Notes under the pieces: generated by a model
The model's input: the letters and a program-made list of their open reading frames with translations, nothing else
Databases searched by the model: none
Told to the model about the DNA's origin: nothing
Program-made: the position numbers and the translations under genes
Shown here: in pieces, positions 1 through 6,974 of the stretch
Layout: each line of letters begins with the position of its first letter
Position numbering within the stretch: position 1 is the stretch's first letter
Source of the DNA: Nitratireductor sp.
GTDB taxonomy: Bacteria > Pseudomonadota > Alphaproteobacteria > Rhizobiales > Rhizobiaceae
DNA: 64,000 bases
Direction of reading: 5' to 3'
NCBI RefSeq assembly: GCF_017794765.1
Contig: NZ_CP051236.1
Location: 3,512,310 to 3,576,309 of the forward strand

Positions 1-665
1 CCCGCCTGCTCGATGATCGGAACCAGCGCGACGATGTCGTAAGGCTGCAGTCCAGACTCGATGACGAGATCGACCTGCCCGGCCGCCAGCATGGCATAGG
101 CATAGCAGTCCGTCCCATAGCGGGGGAGGCAGACCGCCTCTTCCACCCTGTCGTAAGCCGGGCGACGCAGGGCATCGAAGAGCGCAGGCGTGGTGGTGCA
201 CAGCGTGGCATCGGAAAGCTCGGACGTGTCGCGGGTCTTCAGTCTGCGCGCACCGCCGGGGCCCTCATAGTGGCTGCCCTCACCGACCGCATAGAACAGC
301 TCACCCGTGAACGGCTGGGACATCATGCCCGCGACCGCACGGCCTGATACGGTGAGCCCCACCAGTGTCCCCCACAGCGGCAGGCCCGAGATGAAGGCAC
401 GTGTGCCGTCAATCGGATCGATGATCCAGCGGTGATCGCTCGCCTCGCGCTCAAGGCCAAACTCCTCGCCCAGTATGCCATGATCGGGGTAGGCCTCGCA
501 GATCAGCGCGCGAATCGCTTTCTCGGCCTCGCGATCAGCCTCCGTAACCGGATCGAAGCCGCCATCCACCTTGTTGTCGATCAGCACCGGCTGGCGGAAC
601 CGCGGCAGGGTTTGTTCTGCGGCAGCTTGGGCAATGCGGCGCATCAGGGCCGGCGACACGGTCAT
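1..665 (-). CDS. hisN: Histidinol-phosphatase of the inositol monophosphatase family (C-terminus cut by window edge)
   Basis: This Mg-dependent phosphatase of the IMPase fold probably removes phosphate from histidinol phosphate in histidine synthesis. It starts at ATG 665 on the minus strand and runs off the window, leaving about 221 codons. Family metal-site motifs are visible: DPVTEADREAE (residues 38-48), GEEFG (66-70) and WIIDPIDGTRAF (80-91). Further along is a segment with CYAYAMLAAG and PYDIVAL, which carries the last metal-binding aspartate. The GTDCYAYAMLA and QPYDIVAL wording is typical of HisN-type members rather than SuhB or CysQ, but that distinction is from memory. Its upstream region holds a small RNA transcribed the opposite way. 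Confidence 0.88.
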   Translation of the reverse strand, partial: MTVSPALMRRIAQAAAEQTLPRFRQPVLIDNKVDGGFDPVTEADREAEKAIRALICEAYPDHGILGEEFGLEREASDHRWIIDPIDGTRAFISGLPLWGTLVGLTVSGRAVAGMMSQPFTGELFYAVGEGSHYEGPGGARRLKTRDTSELSDATLCTTTPALFDALRRPAYDRVEEAVCLPRYGTDCYAYAMLAAGQVDLVIESGLQPYDIVALVPIIEQA

Positions 666-765
666 GGAAAACTCCTGGATACTGGATTTTCTGGCGGGCG
701 AATGGCCGGAGGCCGATCTTCGCTGTGAATGCGGCCGTTTGCAACGGTTCACGTACGGTTAACGC

Positions 766-793
766 TTGACAATGCTGCAATGCAACATAAACT
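766..793 (+). promoter_or_regulatory. Predicted sigma-70 promoter of the small RNA
   Basis: A perfect -35 box TTGACA lies at 766-771, followed by a 16-base spacer and a -10-like TAAACT at 788-793. Initiation would be near 800, just before the first hairpin of the small RNA. No forward protein gene follows, so the promoter is best explained by the RNA. Confidence 0.6.
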
Positions 794-799
794 TCCAAT

Positions 800-887
800 C
801 AGGCAGTTTATCTGCCGAATGCCCTTTTTGGGCGTTTCCTCCCTAGACTTTAGGCCGCGTCGCCAATGCGATGCGGTCTTTTTTTTT
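800..887 (+). ncRNA. mmgR: Small trans-acting RNA, alpha-r8 / MmgR (Rfam suhB-motif) type
   Basis: A roughly 88-nt transcript is predicted between two minus-strand genes. It folds into hairpin 1 (GGCAG at 802-806 with CTGCC at 812-816), hairpin 2 (GCCC 821-824 with GGGC 830-833), a single-stranded stretch with TTTCCTCCCT (835-844), and a strong intrinsic terminator. The terminator stem is 853-863 paired with 868-878, and nine T follow at 879-887. An exposed anti-Shine-Dalgarno CCUCCC before the terminator is a hallmark of the alpha-r8/MmgR RNAs of rhizobia. As I recall, in Sinorhizobium meliloti mmgR lies in the same gap, between an IMPase gene and an N-formylglutamate amidohydrolase gene near cpdR1. 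MmgR limits polyhydroxybutyrate accumulation there. The exact 5' end is inferred. Confidence 0.78.
853..887 (+). terminator. Rho-independent terminator of the small RNA
   Basis: An 11-bp stem (853-863 with 868-878, two G-U pairs), a CAAT loop and nine consecutive T form one of the strongest intrinsic terminators in the window. It points forward although both flanking protein genes are on the minus strand. Confidence 0.85.
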
Positions 888-943
888 GCATCTGCTTCCG
901 GAAATCGACACCGGCATATGCTGCACTGCCGCAAAATTGCGGA

Positions 944-1834
944 TCATTCGGCAGCCAGGGGAAAAGTGCTGAAGTGCCGGCCGGCGGTCAGCATCAGCTC
1001 ACGGGCGAAATCTGATAAATCCTCCATAAGTGCGTGAAAGCCAGCCGTCTTTTCCAGCGTGCGCTCATCCATATAGAGGCTTCGATTGATCTCGATCTGC
1101 AGGGCGTGAAGACCCTGTGCGGGACGCCCGTAATGCTCTGTGATGAAGCCGCCCGCATAGGGTTTGTTGTGCACCACGCAGTAGCCGCGCGCCGTCAACA
1201 ACCCGATCACCCATTCCGTAAGGACCGGTGCCGCAGACACCCCGAAGCGATCTCCGATGATGAAATCAGGCCTCAGTCCACCGTCGCCGGTACGCACGCC
1301 CGCCGGCATGGAATGGCAATCGATGAGAATCCCATGTCCGAACGCGCAATGCGTGTCGATGAGAAGGCGTTTGAGGCATTCATGATAAGGCTGGTAGATC
1401 GATTCTATCCGTGAAACCGCCTCAGCCAGCGGCAACCGCCCCTGATATATGTCGAGGCCCTCTCCCACCAGCTTGGGCACTGTACCAAGCCCGCCCGCCA
1501 CTCGTGGCGAACGGATATTGGCGTAGGGCGGCACCGGCTCGCAAAACATGCGCGGATCGAGCTCCCAGGGCTCACGATTCACATCGAGATACGCACGTGG
1601 GAAATTGGCTTTGAGGAAAGGGGCGCCACAGGCGACGACGCCGGAAAACAGTTCATCAACATAACAGTCTTCCGACCGCCGGATCACCCTGGCATCGAGC
1701 TTGCTCATCTCGAGAAAACGTTGCGGATAATGGCGCCCACTGTGTGGCGAATTGAAAACGAAGGGCACCTCTTGCGACGCTGGAGCATGCACCTCAAACG
1801 CGGGCACCGTGCCGAAATCCGCTGCAGCATTCAT
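944..1834 (-). CDS. N-formylglutamate amidohydrolase family protein
   Basis: This is a zinc-type amidohydrolase of the HutG/N-formylglutamate deformylase family, acting on N-formylglutamate or related N-acyl amino acids in the cytoplasm. Visible motifs are VFNSPHSGRHYP near the N-terminus, ILIDCHSMP in the middle and LQIEINRSLYMDE towards the end, which supply the likely metal ligands. ATG 1834 gives 296 residues; an in-frame TTG at 1855 would add seven. No hutUHI genes are next to it, so a role in histidine breakdown cannot be read from context. In rhizobia this gene normally sits beside hisN and cpdR, as here. Confidence 0.85.
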   Translation of the reverse strand: MNAAADFGTVPAFEVHAPASQEVPFVFNSPHSGRHYPQRFLEMSKLDARVIRRSEDCYVDELFSGVVACGAPFLKANFPRAYLDVNREPWELDPRMFCEPVPPYANIRSPRVAGGLGTVPKLVGEGLDIYQGRLPLAEAVSRIESIYQPYHECLKRLLIDTHCAFGHGILIDCHSMPAGVRTGDGGLRPDFIIGDRFGVSAAPVLTEWVIGLLTARGYCVVHNKPYAGGFITEHYGRPAQGLHALQIEINRSLYMDERTLEKTAGFHALMEDLSDFARELMLTAGRHFSTFPLAAE

Positions 1835-2018
1835 CCGTGTTTTGCGCCTCCGCAACGCTGTATTCTTCCGAAGCCTGCCACCGGCGCCCCCGCCTGTCCA
1901 GCCGCTCCACAGACTGGCCCATAAGGATTCACTTGATATTTACCATGCGAGAATCATATAGCTGGTAACACATAAGCGGTTGGCGGGACGACCGCTCTCG
2001 CACGATTCGGACGGCACA

Positions 2019-2381
2019 ATGGCACGGATTCTCCTGGCGGAAGACGATAACGATATGCGGCGCTTTCTCGTGAAGGCGCTCGAACGGGCGGGCTACGAAG
2101 TCGTAGACTTCGACAATGGCGCCGGCGCCTATGACAGGTTGCGCGAAGAGCCCTTTTCTCTCCTTTTGACGGACATCGTGATGCCGGAGATGGACGGCAT
2201 CGAGCTGGCAAGGCGCGCGACGGAAATAGACCCTGACCTCAAGGTGATGTTCATCACGGGTTTTGCCGCTGTCGCGCTGAACCCGGATTCGAACGCTCCG
2301 CAGGATGCAAAAGTCCTGTCCAAACCCTTCCACCTGCGCGATCTCGTGAACGAGGTGGAGAAGCTTTTGCAGGCGGCCTGA
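2019..2381 (+). CDS. cpdR: Cell-cycle response regulator CpdR
   Basis: This is a stand-alone receiver domain of 120 residues. Acidic pocket residues D9 and D10, the phospho-acceptor D52 (LLLTDIVMPEMDG), T80 and K102 (LSKPF) are all present, and there is no output domain. In Caulobacter and Sinorhizobium, unphosphorylated CpdR directs ClpXP to the cell pole for degradation of CtrA and other cell-cycle proteins. Length, sequence and neighbourhood (N-formylglutamate amidohydrolase upstream, tRNA-Val downstream) all fit CpdR. The start is ATG 2019; further in-frame extension upstream has no family support. Phosphorylation would come from the CckA-ChpT relay encoded elsewhere. Confidence 0.9.
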   Translation: MARILLAEDDNDMRRFLVKALERAGYEVVDFDNGAGAYDRLREEPFSLLLTDIVMPEMDGIELARRATEIDPDLKVMFITGFAAVALNPDSNAPQDAKVLSKPFHLRDLVNEVEKLLQAA

Positions 2382-2455
2382 GAGCCGTTTTGTTATGGGG
2401 AGGCGCGGCATCCGGGACGGGTGTCGGATTTGCCGTAAAATCCCCAAACTACCTA

Positions 2456-2485
2456 TTGACGCCTGCCGCAATTTTATGATCTATG
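2456..2485 (+). promoter_or_regulatory. Probable promoter of the tRNA-Val gene
   Basis: TTGACG at 2456-2461 is followed after 18 bases by TCTATG (2480-2485), about 14 bases before the tRNA 5' end. The -10 is weak, so only the placement and the -35 box support it. Confidence 0.4.
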
Positions 2486-2498
2486 CGCGGCGTCGGAT

Positions 2499-2573
2499 GG
2501 GCGTGTAGCTCAGCGGGAGAGCACTACGTTGACATCGTAGGGGTCACTGGTTCAATCCCAGTCACGCCCACCA
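2499..2573 (+). tRNA. tRNA-Val (anticodon GAC)
   Basis: The gene folds into a full cloverleaf. The acceptor stem pairs GGGCGTG (2499-2505) with CACGCCC (2563-2569). The anticodon stem CTACG/CGTAG encloses loop TTGACAT, with anticodon GAC at 2531-2533. The T arm ACTGG-TTCAATC-CCAGT is standard. The discriminator A is 2570 and CCA is encoded at 2571-2573. It reads GUC valine codons. No attachment-site duplication or integrase is seen beside it. Confidence 0.97.
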
Positions 2574-2749
2574 TCCACTTCCTCATTGAAATCAACAGCT
2601 TGTTTTCCGTGTACCGCACCTCTAGCGTAAGACCGCAGGGCCGGTGGCGGGCGGTGTTTTGCGTCCTGCCTTTGGCCGCACTGGTCCCGCCCCGTCCCCC
2701 CCCCCGGCAGGCGCGGCAAGAAGCGGGAGGACACCGTGGTGAGGCCGGT

Positions 2750-3424
2750 TCAGCGCTTCACAGTCCGAAAACGCTCTTCCAGATACGACACGAGACGCAC
2801 CGCTGGCCAAAGCACAATCAGGTACATAACCGCGGCGGCGATCAGCGGTGTGGGGTTGGCCGTCAGCGCCTGGGCATCGGTTGCCTGTTTGAGAAGATCA
2901 GGCATGGCAACAACGGAAGCCAGCGATGTGTCCTTGGCGATTGCGACCGAATTGCTCGTATGCGGCGGAATCGCCACGCGAAACGCCTGCGGCAGGATGA
3001 TTTTGTAGATGATTGCCCAGAACGGCATGCCAAGAGCCTTGGCAGCCTCGGTCTGTCCCTCGGGAATCGACTGTATGCCAGCGCGGAAAACCTCGGCCGT
3101 GAACGCAGAAAAGACCAGTCCGAGCGCCAGCGTCGCGGACGTGAAGGCGTTGAGGCGGATGCCGACAAAAGGCAACGCATAATAGATTAGCACGAGGACA
3201 ACGAGGATCGGCAGCGCACGAAACACATCCACGTGCAACACGGCAAGGAGACGCAATGGACGCGGCCCATAAAGTCTCGCCAGGCAGATGAGAACCCCCG
3301 CAAGCCCCCCAAGCGTGATCGTTGTCAGGGCGAGAAGGATCGTATTTCCAACTCCCTTCAGGAGCATCGGAAAGATTCGGAAAAAAACCTCGGCATTCAG
3401 AAACGTATCGACGAAACCCGGCAT
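2750..3424 (-). CDS. Polar amino acid ABC transporter permease (HisM/GlnP type)
   Basis: This 224-residue inner-membrane permease has about five hydrophobic segments. It carries the conserved cytoplasmic loop that contacts the ATPase (EAAKALGMPFWAIIYKIILP), typical of the HisMQ/GlnPQ family for polar amino acids or opines. ATG 3424 is chosen because GGGAGG stands just upstream, and the sequence before it does not match the family. No binding protein, second permease or ATPase lies next to it, so it is an orphan or works with components elsewhere. It follows the GntR regulator on the same strand after about 110 bases containing a strong hairpin, which suggests it belongs to that locus. Substrate unknown; an amino acid linked to kynurenine metabolism would be speculation. 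Confidence 0.85.
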   Translation of the reverse strand: MPGFVDTFLNAEVFFRIFPMLLKGVGNTILLALTTITLGGLAGVLICLARLYGPRPLRLLAVLHVDVFRALPILVVLVLIYYALPFVGIRLNAFTSATLALGLVFSAFTAEVFRAGIQSIPEGQTEAAKALGMPFWAIIYKIILPQAFRVAIPPHTSNSVAIAKDTSLASVVAMPDLLKQATDAQALTANPTPLIAAAVMYLIVLWPAVRLVSYLEERFRTVKR

Positions 3425-3484
3425 TCTTTTAATCCTCCCGCAGCTCACCCCGCATTCCCACGGGCGGCCGATTGATCCTGATAG

Positions 3485-3516
3485 ACCGGGGATGGGTCGG
3501 GCAACCCTTCCCCGGT
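3485..3516 (-). terminator. Intercistronic hairpin between the GntR gene and the permease gene
   Basis: ACCGGGGA (3485-3492) pairs with TCCCCGGT (3509-3516), and GGGT/ACCC (3494-3497, 3504-3507) extends the stem inside. No T run follows, so it is either a weak terminator or an mRNA-stabilising or processing hairpin. Confidence 0.4.
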
Positions 3517-3534
3517 TCGTATCCTCAACTGTCT

Positions 3535-4278
3535 TCACGCGCGGGCCGGAGCATCCCCCGCAGATTGTTCCGCTGCCGATTGATAGACCGCCAGCGTGAA
3601 CTGGACGTGCTCACGCAGCAGGCCAGCCGCGTGCTCCGCATCACGTGCAAGCACGGCCTCCATCAACCGGGTGTGATTGGAAATGGACAGCGCCTCCTCC
3701 AGCAACGCCTGGGTCGCCCCGTCATGTTCATAAGAATTCCCCTCGTCATCTTCCGGCAGAAACAGAAGTGCCTGATGATGCCGCCTCAGCTGCTCGGAAA
3801 TCTGCCGCTGAAAGGATTTTAACCAGCCCGACCTGGCAGCCGAGAGAAGTGCTCGATGAAACGCGTCATGCGCATCCATCCATGCCGCGAATGTCCTGGA
3901 GCGCTCGCGGCAAAGGGCGGCCGAAGCGCGCGACAACTGGTGATGGCACGCCACGATGGCGCTTTCCCAATCCAGATCGCCATGGGCTATGGAGTCCTTG
4001 AGAAGTGCTGTCTCCACCACCGCGCGCGCCTGCTCAAGATCCTCCAGCTCCGCGACGGAAACGGACGCAACACGATAACCGCGATTGGGGCTGAGAACAG
4101 CAAGACCGGCCTCTTCAAGACGTGGTAGCGCTTCCCGCAGGGGCGTGTATCCGATCCCGTAGCGCTTCGACAGCGCCATCAGGCGCAACGGTTCCCCAGG
4201 CGCCAGGACTCCATCCACAATGTCCCGCTTGAGGGCGGCAAGCGCGTCTTCAGGCTCCTGCAGGTCACGCTTCGGCAT
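3535..4278 (-). CDS. GntR-family transcriptional regulator with FCD effector domain
   Basis: This 247-residue regulator has an N-terminal winged helix (LKRDIVDGVLAPGEPLRLMALSKRYGIGYTPLREAL in abbreviated form, residues about 13-50). A C-terminal all-helical FCD ligand domain follows (AWMDAHDAFHRALLSAA, then HHQALL and the final EHVQFTL histidine region). Such proteins respond to small carboxylates or amino acids. ATG 4278 is preferred because GAGG lies about nine bases upstream. ATG 4299 and 4311 lack a ribosome site and fall inside the AT-rich palindrome. It diverges from kynureninase across that palindrome, so it very probably controls kynU and itself. Confidence 0.87.
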   Translation of the reverse strand: MPKRDLQEPEDALAALKRDIVDGVLAPGEPLRLMALSKRYGIGYTPLREALPRLEEAGLAVLSPNRGYRVASVSVAELEDLEQARAVVETALLKDSIAHGDLDWESAIVACHHQLSRASAALCRERSRTFAAWMDAHDAFHRALLSAARSGWLKSFQRQISEQLRRHHQALLFLPEDDEGNSYEHDGATQALLEEALSISNHTRLMEAVLARDAEHAAGLLREHVQFTLAVYQSAAEQSAGDAPARA

Positions 4279-4294
4279 TGTCTCGGCCTCAGAT

Positions 4295-4323
4295 TTCATA
4301 TAATCAATCATATTATATATAAT
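4295..4323 (+). promoter_or_regulatory. Divergent promoter and 21-bp operator between the GntR gene and kynU
   Basis: The perfect inverted repeat ATATAAT (4298-4304) and ATTATAT (4312-4318), separated by seven bases, fills the spacer of a forward promoter. That promoter has TTCATA at 4295-4300 and a consensus TATAAT at 4318-4323, 17 bases apart. On the reverse strand, TATAAT at 4317-4312 would serve the regulator gene. A bound regulator would block both. The assignment to the adjacent GntR protein is inference. Confidence 0.6.
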
Positions 4324-4350
4324 CTGCCGGGCCAACAGGATTTTGATCAA

Positions 4351-5607
4351 ATGAGCACAGCCGAACAAAATCAGGATAATCAGATGATGGCAAGTGCCCG
4401 GGAGAGCGACCGCAGGGACCCGTTGAAAAACCATCGCACCCGATTCACTGTTCCAGACGGCGTCATCTATCTCGACGGCAACAGCCTTGGCGTTTTGCCG
4501 GCCGGTCTCGGTCATCGCATGAGCGAGGTTATCGAACATCAGTGGGGCGAACGTCTGGTTCGCGGTTGGAACGACGCAGGCTGGATCGACCTCCCTTCTC
4601 GGGTGGCAGGGAAGATTGCCTCCCTAGTCGGTACAAGCGCAAACTGCGTTGCAGTTGGCGATTCCACATCGATCAACGTCTTCAAGGTGCTTTCTGCCGC
4701 CCTCTCCCTGCGCCCCTCCCGGCGCGTCATTCTCTCCGACAGAAACAATTTTCCCACCGATCTCTACGTTGCCGATGGCCTCACGCGTCTACTCAGGCAG
4801 GGCTACGAGTTGAAGCTCGCCACGGCAGAGACGATGATTGACACGCTGGACGAAAGCGTTGCTGCGGTGCTTCTGACGGAAGTCGACTATCGAACCGGCG
4901 AGCGCTACGACATGGCGGCCATGACCCGGCACATTCATGAAAAGGGCGCGATGGCGATCTGGGATCTGTGCCACAGCGCCGGCGCCTTCCCGGTTCATCT
5001 TGATGCCGCAGGGGCAGATTTTGCTGTTGGCTGCGGCTATAAATATCTGAATGGGGGCCCCGGCGCACCCGCCTTTCTTTATGTCGCGGAACGGCATCTG
5101 ACGAGCGTCACCCCGGCACTGTCGGGATGGATGGGGCATAACGCCCCGTTTGCCTTCACAACGGATTATACGCCGGCTGAGGGAATTGACCGCATGAAGG
5201 TGGGCACGCCGCCGATCCTCTCCCTCTCCGCGCTCAACATTGCACTCGATGCGTTCGAAGGTGTCGACATGACACTGGTACGCCAGAAATCGCAGGAACT
5301 GTGCGACCGGTTTATTTTCGAGGTCGAACGCCGCTGCCCTGAACTGGAACTGGTGACCCCGCGCGAACGCGCCATGCGCGGCAGCCAGGTGTCTTTCAGA
5401 CACCCTGAAGGCTATGCGATCATGCAGGCGCTGATCGCCAATGGCGTTATCGGCGACTTTCGGGCTCCCGATATTCTGCGCTTCGGCATGACGCCGCTCT
5501 ATCTGCGGCACACCGACATTCTGGCCGCAGCAGAAACCCTTGAACGCGTGATGCATGAAAGGCTGTGGGACCGTGAAGAATATCGCAGCCGCGCCAAGGT
5601 AACCTGA
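4351..5607 (+). CDS. kynU: Kynureninase
   Basis: This PLP-dependent hydrolase cleaves L-kynurenine to anthranilate and alanine (or 3-hydroxykynurenine to 3-hydroxyanthranilate). At 418 residues it has the normal family length. Diagnostic motifs are IYLDGNSLG (39-47), IWDLCHSAGAFPV (203-215) and FAVGCGYKYLNGGPG, in which K231 is the PLP lysine. ATG 4351 follows AGGA by about nine bases. No tryptophan dioxygenase, kynurenine formamidase or anthranilate dioxygenase is nearby, so the rest of the tryptophan pathway, if present, lies elsewhere. Control is likely by the divergent GntR regulator. Confidence 0.93.
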   Translation: MSTAEQNQDNQMMASARESDRRDPLKNHRTRFTVPDGVIYLDGNSLGVLPAGLGHRMSEVIEHQWGERLVRGWNDAGWIDLPSRVAGKIASLVGTSANCVAVGDSTSINVFKVLSAALSLRPSRRVILSDRNNFPTDLYVADGLTRLLRQGYELKLATAETMIDTLDESVAAVLLTEVDYRTGERYDMAAMTRHIHEKGAMAIWDLCHSAGAFPVHLDAAGADFAVGCGYKYLNGGPGAPAFLYVAERHLTSVTPALSGWMGHNAPFAFTTDYTPAEGIDRMKVGTPPILSLSALNIALDAFEGVDMTLVRQKSQELCDRFIFEVERRCPELELVTPRERAMRGSQVSFRHPEGYAIMQALIANGVIGDFRAPDILRFGMTPLYLRHTDILAAAETLERVMHERLWDREEYRSRAKVT

Positions 5608-5639
5608 CGGCCTCCAGCCACTCCGTTTCGACCTCGACC

Positions 5640-5665
5640 CGGGAAGCAACACCGCCTGCTTCCCG
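5640..5665 (+). terminator. Hairpin after kynU
   Basis: CGGGAAGCA (5640-5648) pairs perfectly with TGCTTCCCG (5657-5665) around an eight-base loop, 33 bases after the kynU stop. There is no T run, so termination is only probable. Confidence 0.45.
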
Positions 5666-5801
5666 TAGCCTTACGATAATTTAATACTAGAACAGATGAA
5701 AAGCCGCCCGGAAGCTGGCATAAAGAGCGTGGCTCGAAGCGACCGGTATACCGGCTGATCAGTGCCGCCTCCATTGCCAAAACCGAATTGCCGGAGCGTG
5801 C

Positions 5802-6974
5802 ATGTCTTTCTGGAAACAGGCAGTTGCCTGCCTCATCATTCTTATCGTCGCAGCATTCGTCTGGTTTCTGTACTACCCCGGCGCACAGGATGTTCTGGCC
5901 CGCACGGGGCTTGTCTCACCTGACGCGGGCTCCCCGCAGACAAGCGCGGAGCGCGGCCCGCAACGAGGAGGACGTGGCGGAGGCGGCGCGCCGGGACCGG
6001 TGGTGACTGCACCGATCACCCACGCAACGATCAACGACAGGCTCACCGCGATCGGTACGGGTCGGGCGCGCCGCTCGGTCGTCGTCAACCCGCTGACGGC
6101 AGGCACGCTGGTCGAGATCGCGGTCTCTTCGGGGGCGGAGGTGAAGGCCGGCGACCTGATCGCCAAACTCGATTCAGATGCCGAGGAAATCGCACTCGAC
6201 CGCGCCGTCATCGCACTGGACGACGCCCAGGCGACGCTCGAACGCATCAAGGCGCTACGCACATCCAACACGGTGAGCGTGGTGCAGCAGAACGAAGCCG
6301 AGCTTGCGCTGCGCAATGCGGAGCTGGCCAAGCGTGAAGCGGAGCTCGCACTCGAACGCCGTTCCATCACTGCGCCCATCGACGGCACGGTGGGCATTCT
6401 CCCGATATCCGCAGGCAGCTATGTGACAAGCAGCACGGAAATCGCCAGCATAGACGACCGGTCGCAGATCCTGGTGGATTTCTGGATCCCCGAGCGCTAC
6501 GCGGGACTGGTCGATATCGGGTCGCCACTGACAGCCATTTCGGTCGCCCGCGCATCCTCGGTTCATGAAGGCGAGATAAGCGCGATCGACAATCGGATCG
6601 ACCCGGAAAGTCGCACGCTGCGCATCGAGGGACGCATCGACAACCCCGACGACCGGCTGCGTGCCGGCATGGCCTTCACCATCTCCATGCGTTTTCCGGG
6701 CGAAACCTATCCGGCCATCGACCCACTCGCCATTCAGTGGAGCTCTGACGGGCCGTTCGTGTGGGCGGTGGAAGACGGCATGGCCCGCCAGAAGCCGGTG
6801 CGCATCGTGCAGCGCAATGCTGACAGTGTGCTTGTCGACGCCGAGTTTGGCGAGAACGCCCTCGTTGTCACCCAGGGCATTCACAATGTGCGCGAGGGTT
6901 CTCCCGTTGAAACGGCCGGAAATCCGGCCAGTGTCGGCGCCAGACAGGCTAATGCGGGAGGATCCGCGTCGTGA
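5802..6974 (+). CDS. RND efflux periplasmic adaptor (membrane fusion protein, HlyD/AcrA family)
   Basis: The 390-residue protein begins with a single membrane anchor (hydrophobic residues about 7-25) and a Gly/Arg-rich linker. A biotinyl-lipoyl-like domain split by a coiled-coil hairpin follows (the two AELAKREAEL-type helices near residues 160-185, then RRSITAPIDGTVG). Beta-barrel and membrane-proximal domains complete it. It bridges the inner-membrane pump to an outer-membrane channel. The start ATG 5802 follows GGAG. Its stop overlaps the pump start by four bases (GTGA at 6971-6974), so the two are translationally coupled. No outer-membrane TolC gene or local regulator is present. Confidence 0.92.
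   Translation: MSFWKQAVACLIILIVAAFVWFLYYPGAQDVLARTGLVSPDAGSPQTSAERGPQRGGRGGGGAPGPVVTAPITHATINDRLTAIGTGRARRSVVVNPLTAGTLVEIAVSSGAEVKAGDLIAKLDSDAEEIALDRAVIALDDAQATLERIKALRTSNTVSVVQQNEAELALRNAELAKREAELALERRSITAPIDGTVGILPISAGSYVTSSTEIASIDDRSQILVDFWIPERYAGLVDIGSPLTAISVARASSVHEGEISAIDNRIDPESRTLRIEGRIDNPDDRLRAGMAFTISMRFPGETYPAIDPLAIQWSSDGPFVWAVEDGMARQKPVRIVQRNADSVLVDAEFGENALVVTQGIHNVREGSPVETAGNPASVGARQANAGGSAS

Noticed and set aside
2483..3190. Forward 235-codon frame through tRNA-Val
   Set aside because: It runs through a folded tRNA and antisense to a clear permease; no independent support.
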